Below, piece by piece: positions 48,475 to 57,122 of a DNA stretch of 64,000 bases. The notes below the pieces were generated by a model. That model searched no databases and was not told the DNA's origin. It worked only from the letters and a program-made list of their open reading frames with translations. The translations under genes and the position numbers were made by a program. Source of the DNA: Methylotuvimicrobium sp. KM2 (GTDB lineage: Bacteria; Pseudomonadota; Gammaproteobacteria; Methylococcales; Methylomonadaceae); assembly GCF_038051925.1 (NCBI RefSeq), contig NZ_CP150634.1:2550300-2614299 (forward strand), given 5' to 3'. Each line of letters begins with the position of its first letter. The stretch's first letter is position 1.

Positions 48475-48523
48475 CTAGGAGCCTGTCCGAGAACAGACCG
48501 ATCTTCTGCGGACAGGCTCCTAG
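48475..48523 (+). terminator. Strong hairpin after aguB
   Basis: A perfect 15-bp stem, CTAGGAGCCTGTCCG..CGGACAGGCTCCTAG, five bases after the aguB stop, flanked by TTTTC and GAAAA. There is no T run after it on the plus strand, so it may be a repeat as well as a transcript-end hairpin. Confidence 0.55.
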
Positions 48524-48558
48524 AAAAAGCATTTCACCATGAAGGTAATTATTCACAC

Positions 48559-48640
48559 CCCCTCGTTCCCACGCTCCAGCGTGGGAACGCATACCGATCT
48601 TGCCTCGGCAACCAAGGTGTGGGTTCCCACAGAGGACCGT
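48559..48640 (+). repeat. Family F repeat, copy 3
   Basis: TCGTTCCCACGCTCCAGCGT..GGGTTCCCACAGAGGACCG. Nearly identical to copy 4 at 50240 and in the same orientation, so the two flank the family A/IS110 block as direct repeats. Confidence 0.8.
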
Positions 48641-48642
48641 AG

Positions 48643-48749
48643 TATACCTTTCGCACTTCAAATTTCGGCAGTGTCTTAGGAGGCGCCGGGGTGCTCGGTC
48701 CCTCACCTAACGCTAGGTGAGGGACCAGCATGGAGCTGGCATAGAGCCT
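48643..48749 (+). repeat. Family A repeat, copy 6, left part
   Basis: TATACCTTTCGCACTTCAAA to the core-side GGCATAGAGCCT. The IS110 element follows; the right part resumes at 50074. Confidence 0.85.
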
Positions 48750-48997
48750 TGTATGATTAATTTAAATGAATTTTAGCTAGGAAATACTTTAAGCTTTACC
48801 GAGTTCATTGGGAGGCCGCTTGAGCCTGAGGACTGGATTAAACCAGAGCCTGTCATGTAGATTGGCCCCCGCCCTATTCACCTATACCGCGGAGTATCTG
48901 AGGCTTAGAGCCTGCATTCACAAGGATGGTAGGTGCATACGCAGGGTCGGGAACCAATGACTAGTTTACTTTCCTTATCACAGAATAACAATTAAAC
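48750..48997 (+). ncRNA. Putative bridge RNA region of the IS110 element
   Basis: The leader holds segments that fit bridge-RNA logic. AGAGCCT (48845-48851) equals the left target next to the core, and CATGTAG (48854-48860) is the reverse complement of the right target CTACATG. GAGTATCT (48892-48899) equals the element's own right end (50068-50075). CATAC (48936-48940) is the reverse complement of GTATG in the left end. A hairpin AGGCT-TAG-AGCCT (48901-48913) lies between the last two. Family knowledge: IS621-type elements use such target and donor loops. Ends of the RNA and folding are not determined. Confidence 0.6.
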
Positions 48998-50032
48998 ATG
49001 GCAGATCAACAAATTAACAGCGCTTCACTTGACACACAAACCCGTATCTTCGCTGGCGTCGATGTAGGATCTAAAGAACTGGTTTTGGTGGTGCGCAAAA
49101 ATGGCAAACCTTTCAATCCGCAGAAGTTCTCCAATACCCCAGCTGATCATGCCCGGATGGCCAAGAAACTGAACAAATTGTCCGGCATTATCGTGTGCAT
49201 GGAAGCCACCGGCAGTTATCATTTCGATTTAGCCGTTGCGCTCCATGATGCCGGCGTCAAGGTAATGGTCATCAATCCCAAGGTCTCTCATAACTTTGCT
49301 AAAGTGTTGATGAACAATAGTAAAACAGATGATGTGGACGCGAATACTCTGGCGGTGTATGCCGAACGGATGGATTTTGTGCCTTGGTCCCGTCCTTCGA
49401 ATGAAAAGATCGCTTTACGTTGTTTCTCACGCCGTATTAATGCGCTAACCGATCAAAAAACAGCAGCAAAGAATCAGTTGCATGCCTTAAGCGCAACAGT
49501 TGAAACACCCAAAGCCGTGCTAAAAGATGCACAAGCAGCCATCGATCAATTAGATAAGCGTATCGATCAGTTAACGGCTGGCGCCTTGGCATTGATCGAA
49601 AAACATCCGGAACTCAGTCGAGCATTAGTTTTGTTCACGAGCATTAAGGGTATTGCCAATACCAGTGCGATTGCCCTCATGGGAGAACTACTGATTTTGC
49701 CTGCGGATATGTCGCACCGTGAGTGGGTCAAGTTTGCGGGGCTCGATCCAAGAGCTTTTGATTCCGGCACGAGTGTCCACAAAAAAACGCGTATATCCAA
49801 GGCCGGTAACAGCCAGATTCGCGCCGCCCTGTATATGCCTGTCTGGAGCGCTGTGCAGCATGATCGCCATATTAAGGCGTATTACCAACATCTCCTGGAT
49901 ATGGGTAAATTACCGTTGCAAGCCTGTTGTGCGGTCATGCGTAAATTGTTACATGCGATTCACGGCATGCTCAAGCATGATAAACCATTCGATAACACGC
50001 GTTTTTATGCAATTCCGTCAATCGCTGAATAG
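48998..50032 (+). CDS. IS110-family transposase (DEDD recombinase)
   Basis: A 344-residue RuvC-like recombinase. The N-terminal DEDD domain shows D22 (AGVDVGSKE), E69 (MEATGSYH) and D111/D114 (KTDDVDANTLA). The C-terminal Transposase_20 domain has the catalytic-serine region DSGTSVHKKTRISKAGNSQI. It is intact and of normal length, so the element could be active. It would act with the RNA encoded in its leader. Confidence 0.93.
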   Translation: MADQQINSASLDTQTRIFAGVDVGSKELVLVVRKNGKPFNPQKFSNTPADHARMAKKLNKLSGIIVCMEATGSYHFDLAVALHDAGVKVMVINPKVSHNFAKVLMNNSKTDDVDANTLAVYAERMDFVPWSRPSNEKIALRCFSRRINALTDQKTAAKNQLHALSATVETPKAVLKDAQAAIDQLDKRIDQLTAGALALIEKHPELSRALVLFTSIKGIANTSAIALMGELLILPADMSHREWVKFAGLDPRAFDSGTSVHKKTRISKAGNSQIRAALYMPVWSAVQHDRHIKAYYQHLLDMGKLPLQACCAVMRKLLHAIHGMLKHDKPFDNTRFYAIPSIAE

Positions 50033-50073
50033 CAGAAAAATGCCTATTTTTAACTTGATTTTAAACAGAGTAT

Positions 50074-50225
50074 CTACATGGACGTATTCACCCAGCACCT
50101 AAATAAGCCAGGATTTTGAATCATTGTCAAAGACCTATGGAATTTAGGTGCTGGATTTAGGTGCAGGGTTCACGGCATCCTTTGACGGTCACCCCGGTGC
50201 CGAATTTTAATCTACGATGAGTATA
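50074..50225 (+). repeat. Family A repeat, copy 6, right part, interrupted by family B
   Basis: CTACATGGACGTATTCA, then a family B unit, then TTCACGGCATCC..GCCGAATTTTAATCTACGAT. One family A copy thus holds both IS110 and family B. Confidence 0.85.
50091..50168 (+). repeat. Family B hairpin unit, one unit, nested in family A
   Basis: CCCAGCACCTAAAT to ATTTAGGTGCAGGG, 78 bases, flanked by TTCA on both sides (50087-50090 and 50169-50172). Its spacer is the reverse complement of one in the array at 10147. Confidence 0.8.
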
Positions 50226-50239
50226 ATTATTTATACCCT

Positions 50240-50332
50240 ATCTCGTTCCCACGCTCCAGCGTGGGAATGCATACCGATCTTGCCTCGGCAGCCAAGGTAT
50301 GGGTTCCCACGGAGGACCGTGGGAACCAGAAA
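50240..50332 (+). repeat. Family F repeat, copy 4
   Basis: TCGTTCCCACGCTCCAGCGT..TTCCCACGGAGGACCGTGGG. The second of two near-identical direct copies around the IS110 block. Confidence 0.8.
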
Positions 50333-50370
50333 TTCACGGCGTCCTGTCAAGCGAGTTACCAAACCGCCAC
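50333..50370 (+). repeat. Family C repeat, copy 6 (right half only)
   Basis: TTCACGGCGTCCTGTCAAGC then GAGTTACCAAACC, joined directly to family F exactly at the TTCA where family B inserts in other copies. Confidence 0.7.
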
Positions 50371-50431
50371 AAAGCCTACTACTTGTATAAGTTATTTTGT
50401 GCATATTCCTTATTAAGACGTTCCATCATCA

Positions 50432-53400
50432 ATGAAAAACATCTATTCGACAACCCATCCGATCTCTTCGGCTATTCTTGGCTTGCTCATTTTTACTTTA
50501 CTAATTAGCTTAATGCCTCAAGCCGTTTTGGCTCAAAGCCAAAACGGCAAACCTATAACATCCGAATATGACCCGGAGAACCTACGCAACAAAATTGAAG
50601 CACTCACCGCCCGGGAAGGTCTCGACGAAGGCGTAAAAGCCAAAACGCTTAAATATTATCAGTCCGCTTTAGACAATCTTGCCAATACCGGAGAGTTTAA
50701 TTTTCGCAGCGAAAACTATCAAAAAGCCCTGCAACAAGCGCCCGACAGAATTAAAACCTTACAAAATGAAATCAAACAAACCCAACAAAAACTGGAGAAA
50801 CAAAAGCAAGAGGACTTCAGTCACATCCCCATCGAAGAACTCGAGCAACGCCTGATTATCGAAAAAGGCAAAATTAGCAACCTCGACCAACAAATCAAAA
50901 GACTCGACGCACTCTTAACCGAACAAAACAATCGTCCGCAGCAAATTCGCCAAGAAACGGTTGAGGCAAAACAAGACCTCGATGCCGCCCGAAATAAGCT
51001 CGAAATCCCGCCAACCGCTGTAGAATCGAAACTGGAAATCGAAGCCCGGCACATTTATTTAAAAACCTTGATCGAATCACGCACGGCCGAATTAAAAAAG
51101 CTGGAAATCGAGGCTGCCAGCAATCCGCTTAGGACCGAAGCCATCAAATCCGAACTGCAATTGTTGGATATACAGAAGAATTTGCTCGCCCCGGTTATCG
51201 CTGCAATAGAAAACACCCTGTCCGAACGCCGCCAACAAGAAGCCAAGGAAATGCAGGAAGCCCTCGACCAAGCCGAACGGGAATTGGCCGATAAACATCC
51301 GGTCATACAAGTCGTTACCCGTGACAACATTCAATACAGCCGCGATCTTCAGACCATCACAGCCAAGATAGAACAAAGCGGCGAACAGAAAAACAAAATC
51401 GATAGCAAATCCGCCGAAATTGAAACCGATTTCAAAAGTGCCGAACGTAAAATCAGCTTAGCCGGACTCAGTCCTGCACTCGGCAAAATACTTAGAGAAC
51501 AACGGCGTAATGTACCTACCGCCGGGCAATTCTCATTTCAATCCCAGACCATCCAAGACGAAACCGCTCAAACCGGTCTTGCGCAATTCAAGGTTGAGGA
51601 CCGACTGAAGCAATTGGCTGATATTGATCAGGAACTACATAGAATCATGGACTCGGAGGTCGACAGCAAGCTACCGGCCAATGAACGAATGATGATACAG
51701 GCCGAATTGCGCGTATTACTTAATAGCCAAAAAGATTTACTGAACCGATTATCGATTGCTTACACGACTTATTTGCGAAGCCTCGGCGATCTGGATTTCG
51801 CAAGACAACAAATGCTTAGTCAAGCTGAAAAATTTGCCGCTTATCTTGATGAACGTTTGTTGTGGGTACCGAGTTCAGCTCCGATCGATACCCATTACCT
51901 CATCGACTTATTCGGTTCATTTCAATGGCTGCTGTCGCCTCTAAACTGGTTAAGCTTTACAAAAGACATCGTTAAAGCCGCACTATCCAAATCGCTATTT
52001 AGCGCCTTTTCGATAATAATTCTGATCGCACTCATGACGATCAAGGCTAAAGTCAAACAGCAATTGACAGCCATTTCAAACCGAATCGGAAAAGTCTATA
52101 CCGACAAATTTTCCTATACATTGATCGCGATGGGCGACATTTTCGTTTTAGCACTGCCTCTGCCCCTCCTGATTTTTTTAGTCGGCTGGTTATTGGTCGA
52201 CAATCCTCATGTTGCCGACTTTAGTCAAGCAATCGGAGCAGGATTGCAAGCCGCTTCAATACCGTTATTAACGCTTTCGATTTTTTACCGACTGTTCGCA
52301 CCGGAAGGCGTTGCTCAGCAACATTTTCAATGGAAGGCCAAAAATGCCGGGGTATTTCGCAAACAAATCGCTTGGGTACGATTTGTTGCCGTGCCGAGCG
52401 TGTTTCTGACCGAACTGAGCGGAAGCCCCGCTATAGCATCGCATAGCGATAATCTCGGACGACTGGCAGTCATTATCTTAATGCTTTCTTTAGCTGCGTT
52501 TTTATTTATTATCCTCAAGCCATCGAAAGGAGTGCTGCAGAATTACCTTGAAACGAATCCGAACGGATGGCTTTATCGATCGCGCTATATTTGGTATCCA
52601 GCGTCGGTCGTCATACCCCTAACCATTATCGGATTTGCGGCCGCCGGCTATTATCTAAGCGCTTTGGAATTGCAGCACAAATTGATCGTAACGCTGAGGA
52701 TGATATTTATCAGTATTATTATTTATGACTTGGTGCTGCGTTGGCTAACTTTGGCTAACCGCCAACTAGCCCTGAAAAACGCACGACAAAAACGCAAGAC
52801 TGCTGCCGCGCAAAGTTCGAAACCGACAACCACTGGCTCGGAAGATAATGTTGTAACCGCCGAAGAAGAACTGCTGGATATCCCTAAGATCAATGCCCAA
52901 ACCAAAGCGCTACTGAATGTGTTTATCGGATTTACGCTTATTATCGGATCATGGATGATATGGCGAAATATTCTGCCGGCCTTCGCGTTTCTCGACAACA
53001 TCACGTTGTGGCAACACCTCGTCATGATTGATAACCAAGAAGCCTATCAGCCTATAACCCTGACCAATTTGTTTCTAGCCGGCCTCTATGCCTTCATTGT
53101 CGGTGTTGCGATCCGCAATTTTCCGGGCGTTATGGAGTTGTTGATTTTTCGGCGCATAACGGTCGATGCCGGTTTTCGCTATGCGGTCAATCACTTGGCC
53201 AAATATTTATTGATTTCGATCGGCTTTATCGTGGTCGCGAATGAACTAGGCGGCAGTTGGTCTCAGGTGCAATGGTTAGTCGCCGCACTCAGTTTAGGCT
53301 TGGGTTTCGGTCTGCAAGAGATCTTCGCGAACATGGTTTCCGGTATTATTATTCTGTTCGAGCGGCCGATACGAGTCGGCGATACCGTGACTATCAGCGA

Positions 53401-53893
53401 TATCAGCGGCAAAGTCAGTCGCATTCAAATGCGTGCCACAACCATCACCGATTGGGATCAAAAGGAATTGATCGTACCGAACAAAGCATTCATCACCGAG
53501 AAAATGATCAATTGGACCTTGACCGATCCGACGACACGGGTAGTGATCCCAATCGGTATAGCCTATGGTTCCGATATCGAGCTAGCCCATAAAGTCATGC
53601 TGGAAACGGTTAGATCTACACCATTGGTTTTGCAAGATCCAGAACCCAGTGTGTTGATGCTTGGCATCGGCGATAGTTCTTTAGATTTTTCTATACGGGT
53701 TTATGTTAGCGAATTGGGTCACCGACTGCCGGTTACCCATGATATTCATTTCCGAATTAATCATGCCTTCCGTGAGCATAATATAGAAATTCCATTCCCG
53801 CAGCGCGGCATACATGTCCGCTCGATCGTCGAAAGACCGACAAGCGAGCCGACTCCGATTTTTGAGCCTAATACGAACATTCCGAGCTACTGA
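50432..53893 (+). CDS. mscK: MscK/KefA-type mechanosensitive channel
   Basis: A large MscS-superfamily channel (1153 residues) that releases solutes on osmotic down-shock. Order: signal peptide (about 1-33, ending LMPQAVLAQ), a long periplasmic coiled coil (about 40-480), about eight N-terminal helices (about 520-880), then the MscS core with the pore helix SLGLGFGLQEIFANMVSGI and the beta domain (ILFERPIRVGDTV, WDQKELIVPNKAFI). Length fits MscK-like proteins. Monocistronic. Confidence 0.92.
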   Translation: MKNIYSTTHPISSAILGLLIFTLLISLMPQAVLAQSQNGKPITSEYDPENLRNKIEALTAREGLDEGVKAKTLKYYQSALDNLANTGEFNFRSENYQKALQQAPDRIKTLQNEIKQTQQKLEKQKQEDFSHIPIEELEQRLIIEKGKISNLDQQIKRLDALLTEQNNRPQQIRQETVEAKQDLDAARNKLEIPPTAVESKLEIEARHIYLKTLIESRTAELKKLEIEAASNPLRTEAIKSELQLLDIQKNLLAPVIAAIENTLSERRQQEAKEMQEALDQAERELADKHPVIQVVTRDNIQYSRDLQTITAKIEQSGEQKNKIDSKSAEIETDFKSAERKISLAGLSPALGKILREQRRNVPTAGQFSFQSQTIQDETAQTGLAQFKVEDRLKQLADIDQELHRIMDSEVDSKLPANERMMIQAELRVLLNSQKDLLNRLSIAYTTYLRSLGDLDFARQQMLSQAEKFAAYLDERLLWVPSSAPIDTHYLIDLFGSFQWLLSPLNWLSFTKDIVKAALSKSLFSAFSIIILIALMTIKAKVKQQLTAISNRIGKVYTDKFSYTLIAMGDIFVLALPLPLLIFLVGWLLVDNPHVADFSQAIGAGLQAASIPLLTLSIFYRLFAPEGVAQQHFQWKAKNAGVFRKQIAWVRFVAVPSVFLTELSGSPAIASHSDNLGRLAVIILMLSLAAFLFIILKPSKGVLQNYLETNPNGWLYRSRYIWYPASVVIPLTIIGFAAAGYYLSALELQHKLIVTLRMIFISIIIYDLVLRWLTLANRQLALKNARQKRKTAAAQSSKPTTTGSEDNVVTAEEELLDIPKINAQTKALLNVFIGFTLIIGSWMIWRNILPAFAFLDNITLWQHLVMIDNQEAYQPITLTNLFLAGLYAFIVGVAIRNFPGVMELLIFRRITVDAGFRYAVNHLAKYLLISIGFIVVANELGGSWSQVQWLVAALSLGLGFGLQEIFANMVSGIIILFERPIRVGDTVTISDISGKVSRIQMRATTITDWDQKELIVPNKAFITEKMINWTLTDPTTRVVIPIGIAYGSDIELAHKVMLETVRSTPLVLQDPEPSVLMLGIGDSSLDFSIRVYVSELGHRLPVTHDIHFRINHAFREHNIEIPFPQRGIHVRSIVERPTSEPTPIFEPNTNIPSY

Positions 53894-53901
53894 AAGGACT
53901 T

Positions 53902-53968
53902 ACTCTCTTTTGATCGAAAAACTGTCTAAGACCAAAAGGTATGGGATGCGTCTACCGAGGACCGCACC
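53902..53968 (-). repeat. Family D repeat, copy 3 (half, reversed)
   Basis: ACTCTCTTTTGATCGAAAAA then AAAAGGTATGGGATGCGTCT and ACCGAGGACCGC: the right half of family D reversed, ending just before the core TGAA. No full copy follows. Confidence 0.65.
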
Positions 53969-54086
53969 CTAACCTCCCCGAGTGCTTTCATCATACGAAG
54001 TTGATTGCCAGGCCTTCATGAAATGCTATGTACCGGGTCTTTGACAGGCACGCAGTCGGCCGATATTTGTTCTACGGTGGACTAGA

Positions 54087-54371
54087 TCAATCTTCGGTCC
54101 ATTCCTGCAATGCACCGATGATGCTTTTGGCTTGATCCTTACTGGAAATGTTGAATTTGGATTTTTGCTGGTATTCGCCGTTGCGTTTTTGATAGCGGCG
54201 AATCGTATATTTATCGGGGCCGTAGGCTTCTTTCTTGCGATCCCAATCTTGGTAACGATAAATCACCGTCGCCCAAGCGCCTTTACTCAAGACTCTTTTG
54301 TCCAATTCCTTAACCGTTTCAATGCCGCCATCTTCATAAGTAACGGTCAATTCATCTACAGTTTCAGCCAT
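54087..54371 (-). CDS. Conserved hypothetical protein, 94 residues
   Basis: A soluble, charged protein without signal or helices in the membrane (MAETVDELTVTYEDGGIETV; YRYQDWDRKKEAYGPDKYTI; SSKDQAKSIIGALQEW). The beta-rich first half and C-terminal helix suggest a small compact fold. I do not recognise a family. The gene lies between the channel and the IS4-family element on the minus strand, with GGAGAT before the ATG. Confidence 0.7.
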   Translation of the reverse strand: MAETVDELTVTYEDGGIETVKELDKRVLSKGAWATVIYRYQDWDRKKEAYGPDKYTIRRYQKRNGEYQQKSKFNISSKDQAKSIIGALQEWTED

Positions 54372-54447
54372 ACAATCTCCAATAAGTTAATTTTTAAAAA
54401 CATCCAACTTGCATCGTCTCTTTGTCATAAATGAGCCGGAATTGCCC

Positions 54448-55879
54448 CATAAGCGCCAACTTAAGCATCTAAGTTATTGATTAATAAGTGCTAACATCTA
54501 AAACTCGACTTTCAGTAATGAGCTCCAAAACGCGACCCGGCAAACTCTGAAGCTTTCTCTTGCGCGGACGTTCGCAGAGGCTTTTTATTTGGTCATCAAT
54601 AAAGCGCTCATTTTTTGAAAAACAATTCGTGAGTCCTGCCTTGATCTCATTGGCGATCGTGCGCCATAAATGCCAATGGGTAATCGAACGATCGCCGGCC
54701 ATCGTGGTGGCCGCTTGGCCGAAACGGCGTTGCGCGATTTTTTGGGTCACTGCGGCAAACAGTAACTTACCGTGCAAATATAAATCCGCCAGCTTGCTGT
54801 CTTTTCGGGCGCGTAGCCGGTCAATATCAAGCAAGCTTTTCAGGCGTTTTATGACCAGCTCCACTTGCCAGCGAACCCGGTAGAGCTCAGCGATTGATTT
54901 CGTGTCGAGCAGCGATTCGGGAATCGAGGTAAAAACCAATACCCAGCCGCTCAGCATCAAGGTCTTTTGGCTTGCCGTGCGGCCTTTCTTGCGCGCGTTT
55001 TGTTTCGCTTTGCGGCGTGCTTGCGCCGCCTGTTCCGGCGGTAACGGCATGGCATGCACCACGCCTTCGATACGTTTGTCTTGATGACACAGATAAACCG
55101 GTATCGCACCCGGCTGACCATTCAAATCGCGTATGCGCTGTTCCCAGTCGATTTTGACACCTTTCGGTTCGTTGCACCGTTCGTAAAGCGTCATGCTGTG
55201 CGGATTATAGCGCAGCACGACGTGGCCGCCGCGATCAATGAGCGGGACTAAAGACTTCGGTTGGTTGTAGCCTCGATCAACTAACGCGACATCACCTGCA
55301 GCCAACTGGTAATGATCCAAGCTTTCGCCGACTTTATCGGTCGTGACGTTGACCTCGCGAAGTGTCAAGCTCATCAAGTCGATCGCCACATGGAGGCGAT
55401 ACGTCGTTTCGTTCGCTCCCGGCTCTTGCACAGTCGAACCGTCAATCACAATGAAATTCAGCGCACCGTGATTGACCGCTTTATCCAACCCGAACACACT
55501 CTTCAGTAACGATTTAATCCACGACACGCAGGCCGCCAATCGCTTGATCACCGCCGTATCGCTCAAATAGCCTTGAAGCTTGGCGACTTCGCCGGCGCAG
55601 CTGCGCAACGACAAGTCCTGTCCGCAATACAACAGGACTAACTGCAATAACTGCAGCGGTGATCGGATTTTCCGCGCTCGTGCAAACGCCTGTAATTCAT
55701 AGGCCCGCTCCTGAAAATCCGTTGGTAGCTCTTGCAAAAAGTCATCAAAAAGCGTATCTGTTAACTGTGGCTGCATCATAGGGATTTTCACTTTCGTCGG
55801 TAAAAATACTCTATGTTGTGGCCACATCTTGATTTTTCAACTGTGAATCAAGGCCTTGCGTCTTAAGTTGGCGCTTATG
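54448..55879 (-). mobile_element. IS4-family insertion sequence
   Basis: 1432 bases bounded by 18-bp perfect inverted repeats CATAAGCGCCAACTTAAG / CTTAAGTTGGCGCTTATG and flanked by an 11-base direct duplication CGGAATTGCCC (54437-54447 and 55880-55890), so the borders are exact. It carries one intact transposase, so it looks recent. The same ends are found on the MITE at 43267. Confidence 0.95.
54481..55779 (-). CDS. IS4-family transposase
   Basis: A DDE transposase of about 430-448 residues. It has an N-terminal DUF4372-like helical start (LFDDFLQELPTDFQERAYEL), the first Asp in FIVIDGSTVQEPG, the second in DVALVDRGYNQPKSL, and the YREK signature (Y-x2-R-x3-E-x6-K) in YRVRWQVELVIKRLK. The frame is open to 55827; the Met at 55779 (MMQPQLTD) is a likelier start than the upstream one, but this is uncertain. 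Confidence 0.9.
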   Translation of the reverse strand: MMQPQLTDTLFDDFLQELPTDFQERAYELQAFARARKIRSPLQLLQLVLLYCGQDLSLRSCAGEVAKLQGYLSDTAVIKRLAACVSWIKSLLKSVFGLDKAVNHGALNFIVIDGSTVQEPGANETTYRLHVAIDLMSLTLREVNVTTDKVGESLDHYQLAAGDVALVDRGYNQPKSLVPLIDRGGHVVLRYNPHSMTLYERCNEPKGVKIDWEQRIRDLNGQPGAIPVYLCHQDKRIEGVVHAMPLPPEQAAQARRKAKQNARKKGRTASQKTLMLSGWVLVFTSIPESLLDTKSIAELYRVRWQVELVIKRLKSLLDIDRLRARKDSKLADLYLHGKLLFAAVTQKIAQRRFGQAATTMAGDRSITHWHLWRTIANEIKAGLTNCFSKNERFIDDQIKSLCERPRKRKLQSLPGRVLELITESRVLDVSTY

Positions 55880-55931
55880 CGGAATTGCCCTATGCTGGTC
55901 GTACAATCCCGTAAATATTACCCACTCTTTT

Positions 55932-57122
55932 CTAATCCGGTTTTCCATCGATTCTAGGCGCCAATAAAATTGGCGCGTATACAAACACAAACAAGGCAAA
56001 AGCTGACAACCAAGCCAGTGTCGAAATATAAACAAATTGACCATACCAAGCAGGTAACAAAGCGGGAAGAATAACCCGAACAAAAGCGGATATATTTAAT
56101 AGAACAAAAGCGCTGACAATGATATTCGAAACCTTCATAACTCGCCCCGTATGCCCTACTGACACTCTGACCATCATGCCCAAGGTCAACACACCAATTC
56201 CGCCAAGCGTAAATGCATGCAAAACCAAAGAATAGGAAATTATTGCATAAGCCGCCAAAACAGTTAAGCCGAACCCCAAAATGATCCATCCGTAACCGAT
56301 ATATAATATCCATAACAACGGCACATACCAAACTTGCCGCACATGCCAACCGGCAATACGCACAAGATTGACTACCAAAGCGGCAATTGCACTCACAGCA
56401 AGAATGTGCCCGGATATACCGGCCATTTGCAACAAGAAAACCGAGGCGGCCGAAACAATCGACAAAACGTCTAAAAGCGGATTCCGTATCGCGATGACGC
56501 CTTTTAACCCGCGCTCGGTAAAAAACGGAAAAACACGTCCGGCAACGACCAGAATCATCACGATGATAATCGCCAAGAGCATGTTGATCCCCAACATGGC
56601 CGTGCTTTCATAAATATCAAGCATTTCAAGGTGAACCAAGGCATTAGCCGCCGTCATCAACGCCAACAGAACTATGAAAACCAAGCTCTTGTTATGCCCG
56701 GATCGCAGAATCGGTTGACTGACCGAATAAGCCAACACAGGTAAAAATGCAAAATCGGTCAACGCAATCAAGAAATCCGGTAATAACTCGGCATAGAAAG
56801 GCAAAATCCGACCATACAACCAAAGTAAACAAAGTCCGGCCAAACGATCACCGCTTGCTGTTGCCTGTCCGGTCCAATTTTTCACGGCAGTTAACAAAAA
56901 GCCGGCAATGACAGCCACCGAATAACCAACCAGCATTTCATGAGCATGCCAGATATTTGGTGCATAATAATTTTGAACCGACAACTCGCCTTTATAGATG
57001 GCATTCCATAACAAAATCAGCAATAACGCGAATAAACCAGCCAATATAAAAAATGGCCTGAATCCCAAACCAAAGACCGGGTAATCAAATACAGGCGTCG
57101 AATTACTATTGTTTTTGTTCAT
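55932..57122 (-). CDS. nnrS: NnrS family membrane protein
   Basis: A heme- and copper-containing family of about 12 helices, linked to nitric oxide or nitrosative stress handling. The protein has the family N-terminus PVFGLGFRPFFILAGLFALL, NIWHAHEMLVGYSVAVIAGF with conserved histidines, and LVLHAFTLGGIGVLTLGMM with another. The ATG at 57122 (MNKNNSNSTP) is chosen over 57146, which lies deeper in the upstream gene; either start overlaps the DUF455 stop. The two genes form one unit. Confidence 0.88.
   Translation of the reverse strand: MNKNNSNSTPVFDYPVFGLGFRPFFILAGLFALLLILLWNAIYKGELSVQNYYAPNIWHAHEMLVGYSVAVIAGFLLTAVKNWTGQATASGDRLAGLCLLWLYGRILPFYAELLPDFLIALTDFAFLPVLAYSVSQPILRSGHNKSLVFIVLLALMTAANALVHLEMLDIYESTAMLGINMLLAIIIVMILVVAGRVFPFFTERGLKGVIAIRNPLLDVLSIVSAASVFLLQMAGISGHILAVSAIAALVVNLVRIAGWHVRQVWYVPLLWILYIGYGWIILGFGLTVLAAYAIISYSLVLHAFTLGGIGVLTLGMMVRVSVGHTGRVMKVSNIIVSAFVLLNISAFVRVILPALLPAWYGQFVYISTLAWLSAFALFVFVYAPILLAPRIDGKPD

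Larger units (their letters stand above)
48748..50075 (+). mobile_element. IS110-family insertion element
   Basis: About 1.33 kb between two CT dinucleotides (48748-48749 and 50074-50075) that replace one CT in the family A core (GAGCCTACATGG in other copies). There are no terminal inverted repeats, as usual for IS110. The left non-coding end is 248 bases and the right about 40, the layout of the IS110 group in which the left end encodes a bridge RNA. It encodes one transposase. Confidence 0.85.

Noticed and set aside
48475..48523. Classic rho-independent terminator after aguB
   Set aside because: The stem is perfect but is followed by A rather than T on the plus strand; kept only as a hairpin with low confidence.
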